Assembly (NCBI RefSeq): GCF_901000735.1
Contig: NC_081541.1
Span: 7,123,021 to 7,187,020, forward strand
Length of the DNA: 64,000 nt
DNA from: Corylus avellana
Taxonomy: Eukaryota > Streptophyta > Magnoliopsida > Fagales > Betulaceae
Direction of reading: 5' to 3'
This document shows, in pieces, positions 1-11,444 of the stretch. Within the stretch, counting starts at the first letter, position 1; every line of letters begins with the position of its first letter. The notes under the pieces are model-generated. The model was not told the origin of the DNA and did not search any database. It saw only the letters and a list, made by a program, of their open reading frames with translations. The position numbers and the translations under genes are program-made.

Positions 1-302
1 GCCAGCAGCGCTTGGGACCCACTCATGCCGGTCCCACTGGGGTTGATGGCCCACGCCACCCAGCCCTGGGGCTTGGCCGGCGAAGCCACGAAGGCCATCG
101 ACAGAGACGAATTGGACGCGTCGTTGTAGCTCCAGTGAAGGCACGCGCTCAGATGCGGAAGATCGGCGCGGTTGGGGTAAGCCTCCACCTCCTTGTTTGT
201 GAACTAGTGCCAATTACAGTTCAGAGACTCACCCGGTGCGACCAGCTGAGCCACTGCTAAGATCCCCACCACCCCTCCACATGTACAACAACGCTTACCC
301 AT
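1..302 (-). pseudogene. AIR12-like DOMON protein pseudogene fragment (N-terminal part)
   Basis: Minus-strand fragment whose start codon is at 300-302 and which runs off the left window edge. It is nearly identical to the fuller copy at 44617-45287. It encodes a secretory signal peptide followed by the start of a DOMON domain of the AIR12 type (auxin-induced in root cultures 12, an apoplastic haem-binding protein of the plasma membrane). An in-frame TAG at 204-206 lies right after the Asn-Trp near the mature N-terminus, where the other copy has a Lys codon. There is also a 3-base insertion near 120. Homology to the other copy stops at about 325, where it meets the 3' flank of the neighbouring receptor kinase. 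I call it a dead duplicate. The family is recognised from the sequence and not confirmed by search. Confidence 0.72.
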
Positions 303-863
303 TGTGTTCAATGTAACAGAAAGATTTTAAATAAAATCTATAGTCTTCAAAACTTCTTTTTTTCCCTTAATTCATTTAAATAATATAAGATTTTAATATT
401 CAGCAATATGAACTTGTAATAAAAATTATAATATTCAAGTATTTTTTTAATTAAATTTAATTATATAGTATAACGAACTTTCAGATCAATTTGCAAAATG
501 GTTACAAATTATAATGAGCTCCTATTAGTTCAACTAATTAGTTTCAAAAGTCAATTGCGGTGTTTGTCTCACCAACTAAGAAGATTATGGTTACTTTGAA
601 GTACATCTGAGATTGTGTAGTGGGCCTTTCCTCTTAGTTTTAAATTATTACACAAACATAATTTATAATGGGTATGTTGTTACGTATTTACCATGACTCA
701 CAATATTATAGATTCATGAAGGAAGCTATCACGACAGATATCATCTCATAGTTAAGGCAATCTAAAATGGTAATGTCTTTAATTATCATTTGCATCGAAA
801 AGCTAATCATTGATGCAGTTCACAAAAGATGCTAATTACTACTCTTAACATTAAAATTTCCTT
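303..863. other. AT-rich 3' flank of the first LRK10L gene, no gene seen
   Basis: AT-rich sequence with no coding signal. It is repeated almost unchanged downstream of the kinase exons at 20994 (about 20440-20990) and 46505 (about 45955-46500), and in opposite orientation after 32068. It is therefore a conserved 3' flank carried along with each kinase duplication. Confidence 0.6.
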
Positions 864-3800
864 TTAAAAAAAAGATGCATTTGAAGGCATTATAGAATCA
901 CACTGTGTTGACACCATTGTTGAAGAATCTTCCGGTGATCGTGATGGTGAAGACAAGTAAGGTTTGGGTGGTACTTGTAAGGATTCAAGACTCCCTTCTA
1001 ACATATTCACAACTGTGCTCATTGGTGGCCGACATAAAGGGTTAGTCTGTATGCACCACAAACTGACTATTATCATCTTCCTTGCACTTTTGTAATCGTC
1101 TTCATTCATAAGGCCCTGCAGTCCTAGATCTTCATTTTGTTCAAGACGCTTGTAAATCCAATGCGGAAAAAATATTTCACTAGTACGATCAATTTCAACA
1201 TCTATATTCCTTCTTCCTCCAACAATTTCAAAAACCATCATTCCGTAGCTATAAACATCTGCCTTGTGAGAAACCCCTCCAATATTTCTACAAAATACTT
1301 CTGGAGCTATATATCCCGCAGTTCCTCTCGCACCCAACATTGATATAATACTCTCTTCTCTTGTGCATATTTTTGCAAGGCCAAAATCAGAAATCTTTGG
1401 GCTGAAGTTCTCATCCAAAAGAATATTGTGAGGCTTTATATCGAAATGTAAGATCCTTGTGCTGCAACCTCTATGTAAGTACTCTAATCCTCGAGCAATG
1501 CCAATTGCAATGTTGTGTAATGTCTCCCATTCCAATCGTCGAGCAACCTTTGAAGGACTTTTGTTATGTATGAACTTCTCTAGAGATCCGTTGGGCATAA
1601 ACTCATAGATGAGGGCTCTTTTAGAACCCTCAAAGCAAAAGCCCATAAGACAGACAATGTTGACATGGGAGGTCCTACTAATGCTTGCAACCTCATTAAT
1701 GAATTCCTCTCCATTACCTCTAGATTCCTTCAAAACCTTAACTGCCACAAGACATCCATCTTTTAACTTTCCCTTATAGACACCACCAAAGCCCCCTTCG
1801 CCTAATTTATCTCTAAAGAAGTTGGTCATTTTCTTGATATCTGAATAACTGTATCTTTTAATAGCAAGATGTCCATGATTTCTTAGAAAGTCTTGGACAG
1901 TCTTATGGTTTAGACTTTTCTTTTTCCAAAAATAAATTATTTGATTGGATGAGAAGTTTCTCTTGATCAAGCAGCAGATTAGAACCATCACAACTCCAAT
2001 TCCAGGAAACAAAATGGCTGTAATCAAAGAATACACATTATGAAGTTATGTGGTGCATAAACAAGACTAATTAACTCAAACTACCCATTAAGAGTGTGAT
2101 GTAAACATTTTCATGTAGTGGCAGCAGACAAGAAATGAAGAAGTTTAGATTGCCTAACTCGGAGGAAAATCATGAACTATGAAAAATTTTGTACTATATG
2201 TCCAAAAGAAAAGAAAAAAATGCAACACGGAAGTTTGAATACTTGACAACTCTTGAAGTCTTCCAATGGATTCCATATGTACTACATCCTTAATTACAAC
2301 GATTAAAATGGAGAAAGTGGAGTCATTACCAAAACTGTTTGGAGAACCTTATATCATTAATTACATGCAATAATACTTCAAAGATTTCATAATTAGCCAT
2401 ACCCTCGAAGGAGTAATTATGTGTTGAAGATACAATAGATCACCACCAGACCAGATGAATAATATCGACAAAGAATATGAACATGGCAACAAATACCAAC
2501 AAGAAGAGAAATGCTACACAAATTCCAACTCTTACACTATAAATTAAGTGCATGCTCCCTCACGTAACATATTTTATTACCACTAGATTTTATATGGGTC
2601 ATTATTGAATTTTAGATCTAATAATAATTTCACTGTCACATTAAAGAGTGCGTACTTGAGAGTGTATAACATTTTTTCAACAAGAAATTTGATTGAAGAG
2701 ATGTCTCACCTAATCCTATCGCCAATTGCTTTGTGTGGTTCTCTGCAACAGAAGAGATCGACAAACATAAAAGATGTTAGTTTAAACAATGAGGAATGAA
2801 CTGAAGCAGCTAAATTGGCAGCCTTTGAATCCCTTAACAAGGTTAGTAAGAAAGAAATGTCAAAACCAGATCATATGTATCTGATATGGGTTTCATTGCA
2901 ACAGAGTTATTACTTTTACTCATAATCTAAATTTGACACTCATCCAAATCAGCTCTATCCCTTTATAGGAGGGGATTATGGCATGGAACAGAAATAGAGC
3001 AGCACATGTGTTAGGAATAAATACAACGTAAAAGGAAAAAGAAATTTGTATGCATTTTCATGAATGAATGTATATGTGTATCCCCAACTATTATTGTTAT
3101 TCTTATGTTTATACCTTTCTCCGCACCCAGACAATCAAGTTCCCCCTTGTCGTCGGGCTTACAATGACCTCCTCTAGTAAAACATCCGTAACATTCATCA
3201 GACACATACTATTTAAGGTCGAACTCAGCGGTTACCAGTTGAAACAGCTCATCTTCACCTGGCAACCGCTTCGGATTCTTTGGGAGCTGAATAATTGAAC
3301 ATCCAGAGAGAGAAGTGGGAAAACTATCGCTTGAACCATTATAGTAGACATCATGGTCAATGCAACTAATCTTTTTAAAATTTGTTGGGGGAGAATTATT
3401 GAGAGTGCGATTGCATTTAAAAAAGGTATTCATGGGCGCCTTGTTAAGAAAACAAGAATCATATCCATTAATCAACATTAGTCATAATTTGACAAGTCAA
3501 CTATGTCCTTAAAACAAGGGATTTGGATTCCTTACATCCCATGTCCAAGGAGGAGAGTTTGGAAAAATTGTACTAAAACTAGAGTAATGATATAAGGAGG
3601 ACTATAGTCCTTTTAGAGTGCTTCCAAATGTGAAGTGTCATTTAAAATTATCAATAGATCGAAATTCAATAATGACTATATCAAATTCAATAATAATTTT
3701 AAAAGTCACATCATAATTTGAAGGATTTTAAGAGGACTTTATATCATTACTTCTAAAACTATGCTCAAGCAAGTTGTTAGGACAAGAGGCCCCACTCACA

Positions 3801-5238
3801 ACGTTATTTGAAGAAAAGAGGTAATGCTAGATACTCAATTTCCATCCTACTTACATACAATTGGTTTGATGGGGCAATGTCCACAAGCCATTAGGTAAAC
3901 TTTTATTAAAAATGAAAAAAGTTTAAGGGTTGGTGGGCGCTGCCACATCAGCCCAATTATTTAAATACTTATCTTCAAAAAATTTTACTTGGTATATAAT
4001 TTAGTAAGATACAATAACTTAATTAAAAAAAAAAAATTAAATCCCATATTAGTTATAAATGTTGATATGATAAAATCTAGATTATTTAATTAAATAATAG
4101 TCAGGATTTAAAAAAAAAAAAATCACTATGGAATTAGCCTAAGATATCTAAAAGAGCTTATCTAAATAGCATTACACAATTTTGAATAATTTAATTAACT
4201 TTAAGAACTCCTTCAAAGAATTGCATTAGAAAATTTAAAAGATTTCAATCCTATATTGTCTCCTACTTATTAGACAAACAAAAACATCAATTAAAAAAAC
4301 AAAATAAATCAACGTGAAGGTGAAAGACAGAAATTTAATTATAGGAGTGGATTAGGGGGGCATGGAACAGAAATAATAGCATGCAGCACATGTATTAGCT
4401 AGCAGGAATAAATACAACCTAAAAAGCCAGAAATTTATATGCATGTTCAAGAATGTATGCGTGTAAATTAGAAAGAAAAAAAGAAATGTATGCGTGTATC
4501 CCCAAATATTTATTGTGTTATTCCTAGCTCTATACCTTTATCTGCACCGTCACAATAAAATTTTCTCTTGTCACGTGCCTTACATTGACCTCCTCTGTTA
4601 TGACATCTTGTACATTCATCGGAGACACGCACTCGAAGTTCGAAATCACCGCTTAAAAGTCCAAACAGGTTATCATCATCTGGCAACGAACCATGAGGTA
4701 GGTTTCTATTCTTTGGGAGCTGAATAATTGAACATCCAGAGAGAGAACTGGGAAAACTATCGCTTGAATTACTATAGTAGATATTATAGCCATTGCAGCT
4801 CATATTTTTAAAACCTGAAGGGGGAGAAATATCGAGGGTGTGTTTGCATTTGAAAAAGGTCTGCTTGGGGGAAAATTCAAAAGAGATGAACGAAGAGCTG
4901 GGAAAAGTCAAATTGGTCAAGGATTCGCATCTTTTGGATTTGAAGTGCTCCCCAAGCTGTGTGTCATTGATATATATGGTGTTATCCAGAGAGAGGCTTA
5001 TAACTTCATATTCTCTTCCACGGTCCTCCAGTTGGATCGTCGAATGCTTATCTTGACAATCTACTTTGAAAACACCGCATTCTGGCTTTGACTGATTGGT
5101 AAATGGGAAGTGAATCTGGCCCAGATGTCCACAGCGTAAGGGTGGACATTTTTGGGTGTATTTCACTGCTTCTTCAGCGGAGTTAAGCAGCAGGAGATAT
5201 GAGAGAACAAAGAAAACGAACAGAAAGACAGAAGCCAT
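864..5238 (-). CDS. LRK10L-type receptor-like kinase, copy 1 (three exons)
   Basis: Predicted plasma-membrane receptor kinase of 629 aa; proposed exons on the minus strand are 5238-4536, 2742-2710 and 2017-864. Exon 1 carries a signal peptide (about residues 1-21), a GUB_WAK-type cysteine-rich wall-binding domain (first Cys near 31 and 36) and a terminal Cys motif (CTRC..GGQC). It ends AAAG|GTATAG, phase 1. The 33-nt micro-exon lies between GCAG and GTGAGA and keeps phase. Exon 3 gives the membrane segment (about 247-263), P-loop GEGGFGGV (about 318), Lys339, HFD catalytic loop (Asp438; Phe in place of Arg, so non-RD), DFG (456) and APE (483-485). No stop or frameshift is seen. Intron 1 contains a decayed second ectodomain exon. 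Family members act in pathogen or stress sensing; the ligand here is unknown. The splice model is inferred. Confidence 0.8.
3115..3478 (-). pseudogene. Decayed, 5'-truncated ectodomain exon inside intron 1 of LRK10L copy 1
   Basis: This segment encodes the C-terminal half of an LRK10L ectodomain (TFFKCNRTL onward to GAEKG) and ends with the same AAAG|GTATA donor as live exons. It lies about 370 bases before the micro-exon, the same spacing as the intact ectodomain exon of the 46505-49673 gene. The signal peptide and first half are missing, and a TAG at 3209-3211 replaces the Gln codon seen in the 23.3 kb copy. It therefore looks like the original first exon, superseded by the one at 4536-5238. 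Confidence 0.7.
3584..3750. mobile_element. Short palindromic MITE (GTAATGATATA termini)
   Basis: A 167 bp sequence whose ends are inverted copies of each other (GTAATGATATAAGGAGGACT at the left, its near-complement at the right). Related copies lie at 23725-23891, 37226-37392 and 56277-56452. The first three sit at the same place in duplicated introns and so are one insertion copied with the gene; the fourth is independent. The superfamily was not determined. Confidence 0.6.
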
Positions 5239-5340
5239 ACCAGAATTCCCAATTCACCAGCAAAAACAAAGAACGCCACCAATGACTTGTCGCTCTAAAT
5301 TGAAATAATGTGTTTGAATAGACTCTTTCCTTATTTCTTC

Positions 5341-5350
5341 ACTATATAAC
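5341..5350 (-). promoter_or_regulatory. TATA box of LRK10L copy 1
   Basis: ACTATATAAC (minus strand GTTATATAGT) lies about 105 bases upstream of the start codon. The same motif at the same distance is found before the other cluster members (25449-25456, 28347-28353, 38940-38946, 49765-49772), which supports a shared core promoter. Confidence 0.6.
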
Positions 5351-6106
5351 ACTTAGTTTCTCAGTTTAACACGGTAGTTGACTTGGAAATTGAATATGGA
5401 AGACTTGCAATAATACAGGCTGAGAATTAATAGAGCAAGTCTGGGGTACCCATATGATAATAATTGGCCTTAATACCACACCCGAAGATGGTACTGAGGC
5501 GAGGGATTTTCCTACCCATCTTCCCTATTGACCCGCATTACAAAGACTTGACTCCTTGCCTCTTCAAAACCTCTGTACATTCAACAAAATTATTACTCTT
5601 GATAATGACTAGAACCAGAATGAAAAAGATCTCTCCTCACCCATGTCTTTCCTCTCTAATTCTCGTTTAAACATTCAATTATATTTATATTCCAGATTTT
5701 CTTTAATAGATTGACATGTAAAAGATACTTCATGTCAAGACTGAGGGATTATATTCTGGGAGTGACTCATTGAATTAATGTCTGTTTTCTAGGTTAATTA
5801 GGCTCATCCCTCCCGGGATGAGTCTATTCGGAGAGTCTCGTTATTTTAATATTACAGCCGAAAATGGTCATTAAAGTATTTGATTAAATAGTTAAATTTG
5901 TTTTTTTATTAACTTAAGCTTTTGAAAAAAGTGAGTATTTAATGTTAAAGTATAAATTAAATGATTAAATTTACTTATTCCTATTAACTTAAGCTTCTAG
6001 AATAAATAGTGATTTAACATGATATTAGAGCCAAAGGTTCTGAGATCGAATCTTGATTCCGTCAAATCACCCACTATTTAAATTAAATATTTCACAACAC
6101 GTGATG

Positions 6107-6138
<32 letters not shown>

Positions 6139-6863
6139 GTGTAAGTGATAAAGAAAATTAAAGTGTTAATTAAATGATTAAATTTATCTCATCATATCTG
6201 CGTGAGCAGAAATTTCCTACCTATCTTCCCCATTGACCCACGTTAGAAACGCAAAAAGATGTCTCATCACCCATGTATTGCCTCCCTAATTATCGTGCGA
6301 ACATTGAAAAAAGGTGAAGAAGATTAGAAGATTAGACCATGGCAGTGATAATTGTATAACGAGTCTCTTTAGTAATAAAACAAAACAAAAATTGATAAAT
6401 GGTCCACAAATCTTCGAAAAAGTTTGGGGCAGCGAGCCGTTTAAAGGCCAAAAGCATTTGGCGTCTTTGAAAAATCTTTAACGTGGTGGGTACCAAGTTG
6501 ATTTACGTTAATCACACTATAAATTAAGCTTTTCAGTAGCCAGCAGGAGATGGCCGGGTAAAAGAGAAATTATTGACAAGACAAGGGAAGATGTTATTTT
6601 CTAGTTCGTGGCCTTTCTCCGTTCTGCTAGACTGCCGCCATGGATTTGACGCAAAAGGGGAAGTAAGAATCAAGGAATTAACATGGATTGAGTAGCCATT
6701 TTACGGGCCTCTATATAAATGGTCAACACAAACCCACCCATTGGTGAATGGGTTCTTTTCGAGATAAAGCCCAATTAAGACGGATCGATTAGAAAGGGCT
6801 TGGTTTTGGGTTAAGGTTTTTAGCCCCTGAACCCAGAATCAGATTGACCCAAGCTGCAACTAA
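5351..6863. repeat. Duplicated 5' flank with TRIM-family LTR remnants, no gene
   Basis: No coding gene is visible. The block recurs at 25.4-26.2 kb, 49.8-51.3 kb and, inverted, at 26.65-28.3 kb. Within it 5868-5942 and 5943-6019 look like two tandem LTRs of the small retroelement family described at 14032-14314. They are followed by a primer-binding-site-like TGATATTAGAGCC and a truncated third LTR near 6162-6200. A long T tract lies near 6112-6138. Confidence 0.5.
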
Positions 6864-7363
6864 GGGCCCGTTTGGGAGTGCGATTTCAATAATTGCGTTT
6901 TTAAAAATTGCGTTTTTAAAATCGTACAGGCGTTTGGTAAAACATACTAAAAAGTACTTTTTTTATCAATTGAGTGTTTGGATAACATTAGCATATAATT
7001 ACGGTTTCTTGACCAAATTACCAATAAGAATGAACAAGACAGAGAGGACGAAGAAAAAAAAAAAAAAAAAAAAGAGAAAAGAAGGGTTTTAATATATTTT
7101 AGGTGGGTATTCTTGGTATTTTTTTCATTCTCATTCTAAAAAAGGTAATTATTGCGCAACATATCTTTTTAATAGAAATCGTGATTTTGTTTTAAATTCG
7201 TACTTTTTCAAATAAGCACTCTCTAATCAGTTTCTGGAAATCGCAGATTTTTTTGCGATTTTAAAATTTGCGTTTTTAAAATCGCAATCCCAAACACTCT
7301 AAAGTTGCGATTTAGTTTAAAATCGCAGATTATTTTTTTAAAAACGCACTGCCAAACACACCT
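6864..7363. mobile_element. PIF/Harbinger (Tourist)-like MITE, 500 bp, TAA target duplication
   Basis: The left end GGGCCCGTTTGGGAGTGCG and the complement of the right end AGGTGTGTTTGGCAGTGCG form imperfect terminal inverted repeats. The element is flanked by TAA on both sides (6861-6863, 7364-7366). Empty versions of the same site, with a single TAA, are present in the paralogous blocks near 51.36 kb, 39.47 kb and, inverted, near 26.88 kb. TIR and 3-bp duplication match the PIF/Harbinger group. Confidence 0.75.
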
Positions 7364-7844
7364 TAACTTGACTTGCCCGCGCATGCCATCCTTGTGCACA
7401 TTCTCCTTTTATGTCATTTGAGATTGTATCACACTATATGCATCTCACAAACTTCAATGAAACTTTTGATGTAGAAAAATTTTTAAAGAAAAAAGGATTG
7501 AAAGTTAATGGACTTAAAATCTGGTTTCCTAAAAATTCTATTTATAACATTACTCCTATTAGACTTATGAAGCAAGTGTTGATTTAACATGAAACATTGA
7601 CATTTGCAACTTCACTAATAATTTGCTTCTAACCTATCATTTCAATAACAAGTAGACATCCTAGGTCGAATCAAGATACTGTAAAATCTAATATTTTTAC
7701 TAAGAGCATCTCTAGCATGAAAATAAATTTTATAGGAAGTTGGCATAAATCAACTCTTTTGTAAAATCTTTAGTGTCTATTTTCTACTATTTTCCCTATT
7801 TATTTATTTTAATATTAATTTCTTCAATCTCGAGAGAGAAAACT
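7364..7844. other. Duplicated non-coding segment between repeats
   Basis: AT-rich sequence shared with 51.36-51.76 kb and, inverted, 26.65-26.88 kb. It contains a partial repeat starting AAGAGCATCTCTAGC near 7705 (MITE-end-like). No gene is seen. Confidence 0.4.
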
Positions 7845-9295
7845 GACCAGGAATTTGACAGCCCACGTAATGAGGTTGATCATCGGCGTAGAAGCACTGG
7901 AAACGGTAGTTCCGGTTGTTGTTGAACGTGGTCCCACAAAACCCTCCAGTACTACGCACGCAAATGCTGCAGTCGTTGGCCTTCCATTTCAGCCAAAACC
8001 CATTTTCCAGGGCCCCTCTAATCTCAACGTGGAGTTGAGATTTTCGGCTGCCTTAAGCGTCAGACACATTCCTTTTTTTTTTTTTTTTTTTAATAATTTG
8101 TTTTTTAAATTGAAGAAGATAAATATTAAAGAGAAATTCAAATTTGAGGTATTATCACTAAATTTAGGATGATAAAATTCTTTTTAAGTGATACCGTCCC
8201 TAAGAGCATTCCCAATGGAAGAGCCAAATGTTACTTTTATCTAGAATAGTTCTTAAAATGTTCAAAAAACCTCCCACATTGGATGAGCCAAAAATATATG
8301 TAAAATAGATATTTGATTAGAAGAGCTAAAAAAAAAGTTAAATGTAGCAGCACTTTTTAAGGAAGCCATTTTATTTTTTAGTGTTTCTCTCTCCTGCTTT
8401 ATCTTTTTCCCAAATCTTTTCTTATCTTTTTTTTAGAAATATAGCTAATCGGATGTGGAGACACTTAAAAATGGCTTAGCTAAACTAGATAAAAATGAGT
8501 TTTGAAGAGCCATTTTACATAAAAATATGGCTCTTCCATTGGGAATGCTCTTAGGGTTAACCTTCCACCCTTAAGTTTTAGTTTTAAATCTAAAAATAAA
8601 TTTTGAGGCATTAGAAACTAAATATTAACTCATACAAAATTTTTTTTTTTTCTTTTTTAATAAAATCACATCAGACTGTGGCAGACATTTGTCTAACTCT
8701 TGACAGCCTGATAGCAGAACTCCTCAATGTGATTCTCACCCCCATAAGCAGCTTGAACCGGTGCTACCACCCGAGTTTTGCACTCGTTTGACACGTTTGC
8801 CAGCTTCGGGTCGCCTTGAGACAGGGCCAGAACCTTTTCCCCATAACAACCGTCATAAAACTGTAAATCACCTGGAAGCGCCGAAGAGTTGCTGCAATTA
8901 TAAAGCAGAAGTAGATTGCTCTGTTTTGGTACTAGCTCAAATCGGATACCAGGAAGGGATATGTTTTTTGTTAAAGGAAAGCAATCGGTGTTTGAATTAG
9001 AAAAGTCAGTGTTTGAGACGCGAATGGTCTGGTTTTGGTAGAAAATTTGGCGGATGGTGTAGTTGATATCGGCTGTGGTGATAGTGGGTTGGCCATTGAT
9101 GTTGCAAGAGATCGGGAATCCAGGGTGGCCACAAGAGTGGTTTTCCGGCTGGGTACCTTGGATGAAGAAGGGGAATGTTATGTTTTGGCCATCACCTCAG
9201 TTTTGGGGAACACTGCACCTTAGGAACTGTGGGTCCACAGCACAGGATTTTCTAACTAGAAAGGAAAAGAAGAGGATGCACATGAGGCTTATCAT
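7845..9295 (-). pseudogene. LRK10L ectodomain exon of another subclass, interrupted
   Basis: Minus-strand exon starting at ATG 9293-9295 with a signal peptide (MISLMCILFFSF). A GUB_WAK domain follows (the NITFPFF motif, then GHPGFPISC and YNCS), continuing to about 8695. After roughly 640 bases of inserted DNA, including the MITE at 8198-8556, coding sequence resumes near 8045. There a WAK_assoc-type segment (WLKWKANDCSIC, then GGFCG) runs to CQIPG and a GTCAG donor near 7846. An in-frame TGA at 9197-9199 replaces a Cys codon expected in the conserved start of the domain. No kinase exon follows on the 3' side, so this is an orphan, non-functional exon. Its ectodomain is clearly different from the other cluster members. 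A second fragment lies at 51765-51940. Confidence 0.75.
8198..8556. mobile_element. MITE with 29-bp perfect terminal inverted repeats
   Basis: The bases 8198-8226 and 8528-8556 are exact inverted copies (CCCTAAGAGCATTCCCAATG and onward). The element lies inside the insertion that splits the ectodomain pseudogene at 7845-9295. No target-site duplication is evident. A degenerate relative is at 13226-13886. Confidence 0.7.
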
Positions 9296-9479
9296 TGGAG
9301 AAATGGGTGATACAAAGGTGCCCACGAACTTTGCCTCTTTCATTTCTGGATCTTCAAACTGTGGAGGGTCATAATCTGAGAAAAAGAGAAGAGAGGGAGA
9401 GGAGAAAGAGGAGTTGGAGGAAACGATAAAAGGGAGGGGAGGGAGATAAAGTACAGGAGTTAGGAAATTTTAGGGGGAC

Positions 9480-9900
9480 GCAATTTTGATTTGACTTCCA
9501 AAGTTGCATGGGACTCTTTTGTGTCTGGGCTAACTCATAAACTTTCTTCCACTGATGTGTTGTAGGAAGAACCTTTTATAACTCTTGTGGCTGTTCATTT
9601 AGCTGCCTCTTTGAGTCTGTGATGTCTATCTTTGAAATGATATGCGCTCCTAGTAGTGTTGGCCGTGAACAACGTGCCTCTTTTTTATTCTTGGTCTTTT
9701 GCTAATTCTATTTCGAATATTAGTTTAGCTTTATCTTATTTTCATAGTTTGAATGCTTTGAAAATTTCTCGATGTACCAATTATAGGGCACATGCTTTAG
9801 CTAAATGGGCCGCTTCCAATCATGTTTTTGGAAACATTCCCACGGGGTTCCCTATTCTCTCTTCCATTCGGATCAAGAATGATAAGGACCCTCCCCTGTA
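9480..9900 (+). mobile_element. LINE-type retroelement 3' fragment (RNase H-like C-terminus)
   Basis: Plus-strand reading frames here end in a segment with RNase H-like features of plant LINEs: a conserved NYRAHALAKWA motif followed by a DPPL terminus and a stop at 9899-9901. Upstream frames are broken. An A-rich tract follows near 9928. This is a short dead fragment; the assignment rests on the RNase H C-terminal motif. Confidence 0.5.
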
Positions 9901-9959
9901 ACCCTTTTTCCTCATCTAATTAGAGAGAAAAAAAAAGTGTGTTGCGATAATTTTCTAAA

Positions 9960-10429
9960 AGTTTGCATATGTTGTAAAAGAAAAAAAAATTATATTGATT
10001 TTGAGAACTAACTTTTATTTTAAAATGAATTTGATAAACAAATATAGATGAAATTTTAAAGTAAATAGGGCTCATGAAATGGTTGGACTGTTTTGCTTAT
10101 TGAACCGTGTTCTACTTACAATTTACAACATAAGTTTGTAGTTTCAAAAAAAATACACATCGATAGGTGTTACATAAAGGCATGGCCAAATCACCATAAC
10201 CACTCCAATAGGTGTGGCCAATCACCCCATTAGGGGTACGGGAGTGTCGGACCACCCTAGTGCCCTACAGCCTACTACCATGCACACGTGTTCGTATTTG
10301 GTGTTTCGCACTACACGCGCAAATGCATACACCCAAATGCAATGTGTATTGGGCCGTTTGAATGCCAACTTGAATTTCTCGGCCGGAGATTCAATTAATT
10401 TGTTCAAAAGTCTTCAATGTCTTCCATAT

Positions 10430-10460
<31 letters not shown>

Positions 10461-11440
10461 CGTTAAATGAGTAATAATAAAGAAAGTATGGAAGTGGACT
10501 CGGAAACAGAAAATGGAGCAAATGGCGCTTTGGCGTTGGGTTTGGTATTGGTAGAGACATATGAGCTCAGAAAAAAACAAGAAAAAAAAAAAAAAAAAAG
10601 GTACAAAAACGTTTTACGCAAGGTAAAATAGGGGTTTGTCTCAGACTTTACACAACCCCATTGACCCGGCCGGACTCGTCACTTTCAAAGGTGTCGCAAA
10701 GCTAAACATGATCACGGGGAGAGCAGCCCAGCTCCACACCTTGAGGCTTAAGGCTGAAGGGGAGGCTTGGATCAAGATATTTCCTAATTTAACCCCCAGA
10801 GAGCATATATATAGAGGCAGGTGATCATCTCCTTCTAATTAAGAGACGAAGCTTGGCCCCACGTGTACTGACCGTACGTGGGCGACATTCGCCTTTGTAT
10901 TTCCTAATTAAGGGCCAAGGAGGAAGAATGGCTATGAATTATGGAATTCCCTGTTAGGAGAGTTTGATTTGACTTGGTTTTCATGATCCTTAAATTGTCT
11001 GAAATTTCCTGTTAGGACTTGTATTTTCTCACTCAATTTTATCAGCAATAAACCGGCCGTTAATAATATTTTTTATATGACTTTCATAAATAAGAAATTC
11101 TCATAAAAGTTCTCAAAAATAAGTCAATCGATTGAAAATTATGCTTTATAAAATAAATGTTACTAAAATTTTGAAAAAAAGAAAAGAGAGAAGAGAGAGA
11201 AGAGTTGTTATCTAGAGTTAAAAAAAAAAAATTATAAACCCAACCCGGGTGGTCATGTCAGCAGCTGTTTTCTTTTTAAATTTTAATTTATAACACAATG
11301 ATTGAATCGCCAAATTTGAATTCATCCAAAGAGAATTCTTCCAGCTTTTCAACAACGTTAACATATATAGTGACAACTAAAAAGCTGCAAATCTAGCTAA
11401 AACTTGCCTGTGACTTTAAAATAATACTTACATAACATTA
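9960..11440. other. Gene-free AT-rich region
   Basis: No convincing gene is visible. It contains a (TA)n microsatellite at about 10428-10446, several A-tracts (10578-10599, 11220-11230) and no conserved coding motif. Short open frames have biased composition or lack recognisable domains. Confidence 0.5.
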
Positions 11441-11444
11441 TCAC

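Noticed and set aside
3115..3478. Possible alternative first exon giving a shorter receptor
   Set aside because: It lacks a signal peptide and each of the three copies carries a different disabling lesion.
8761..9374. Plus-strand open frames
   Set aside because: Antisense shadows of the minus-strand ectodomain pseudogene, whose translation shows the GUB_WAK pattern.
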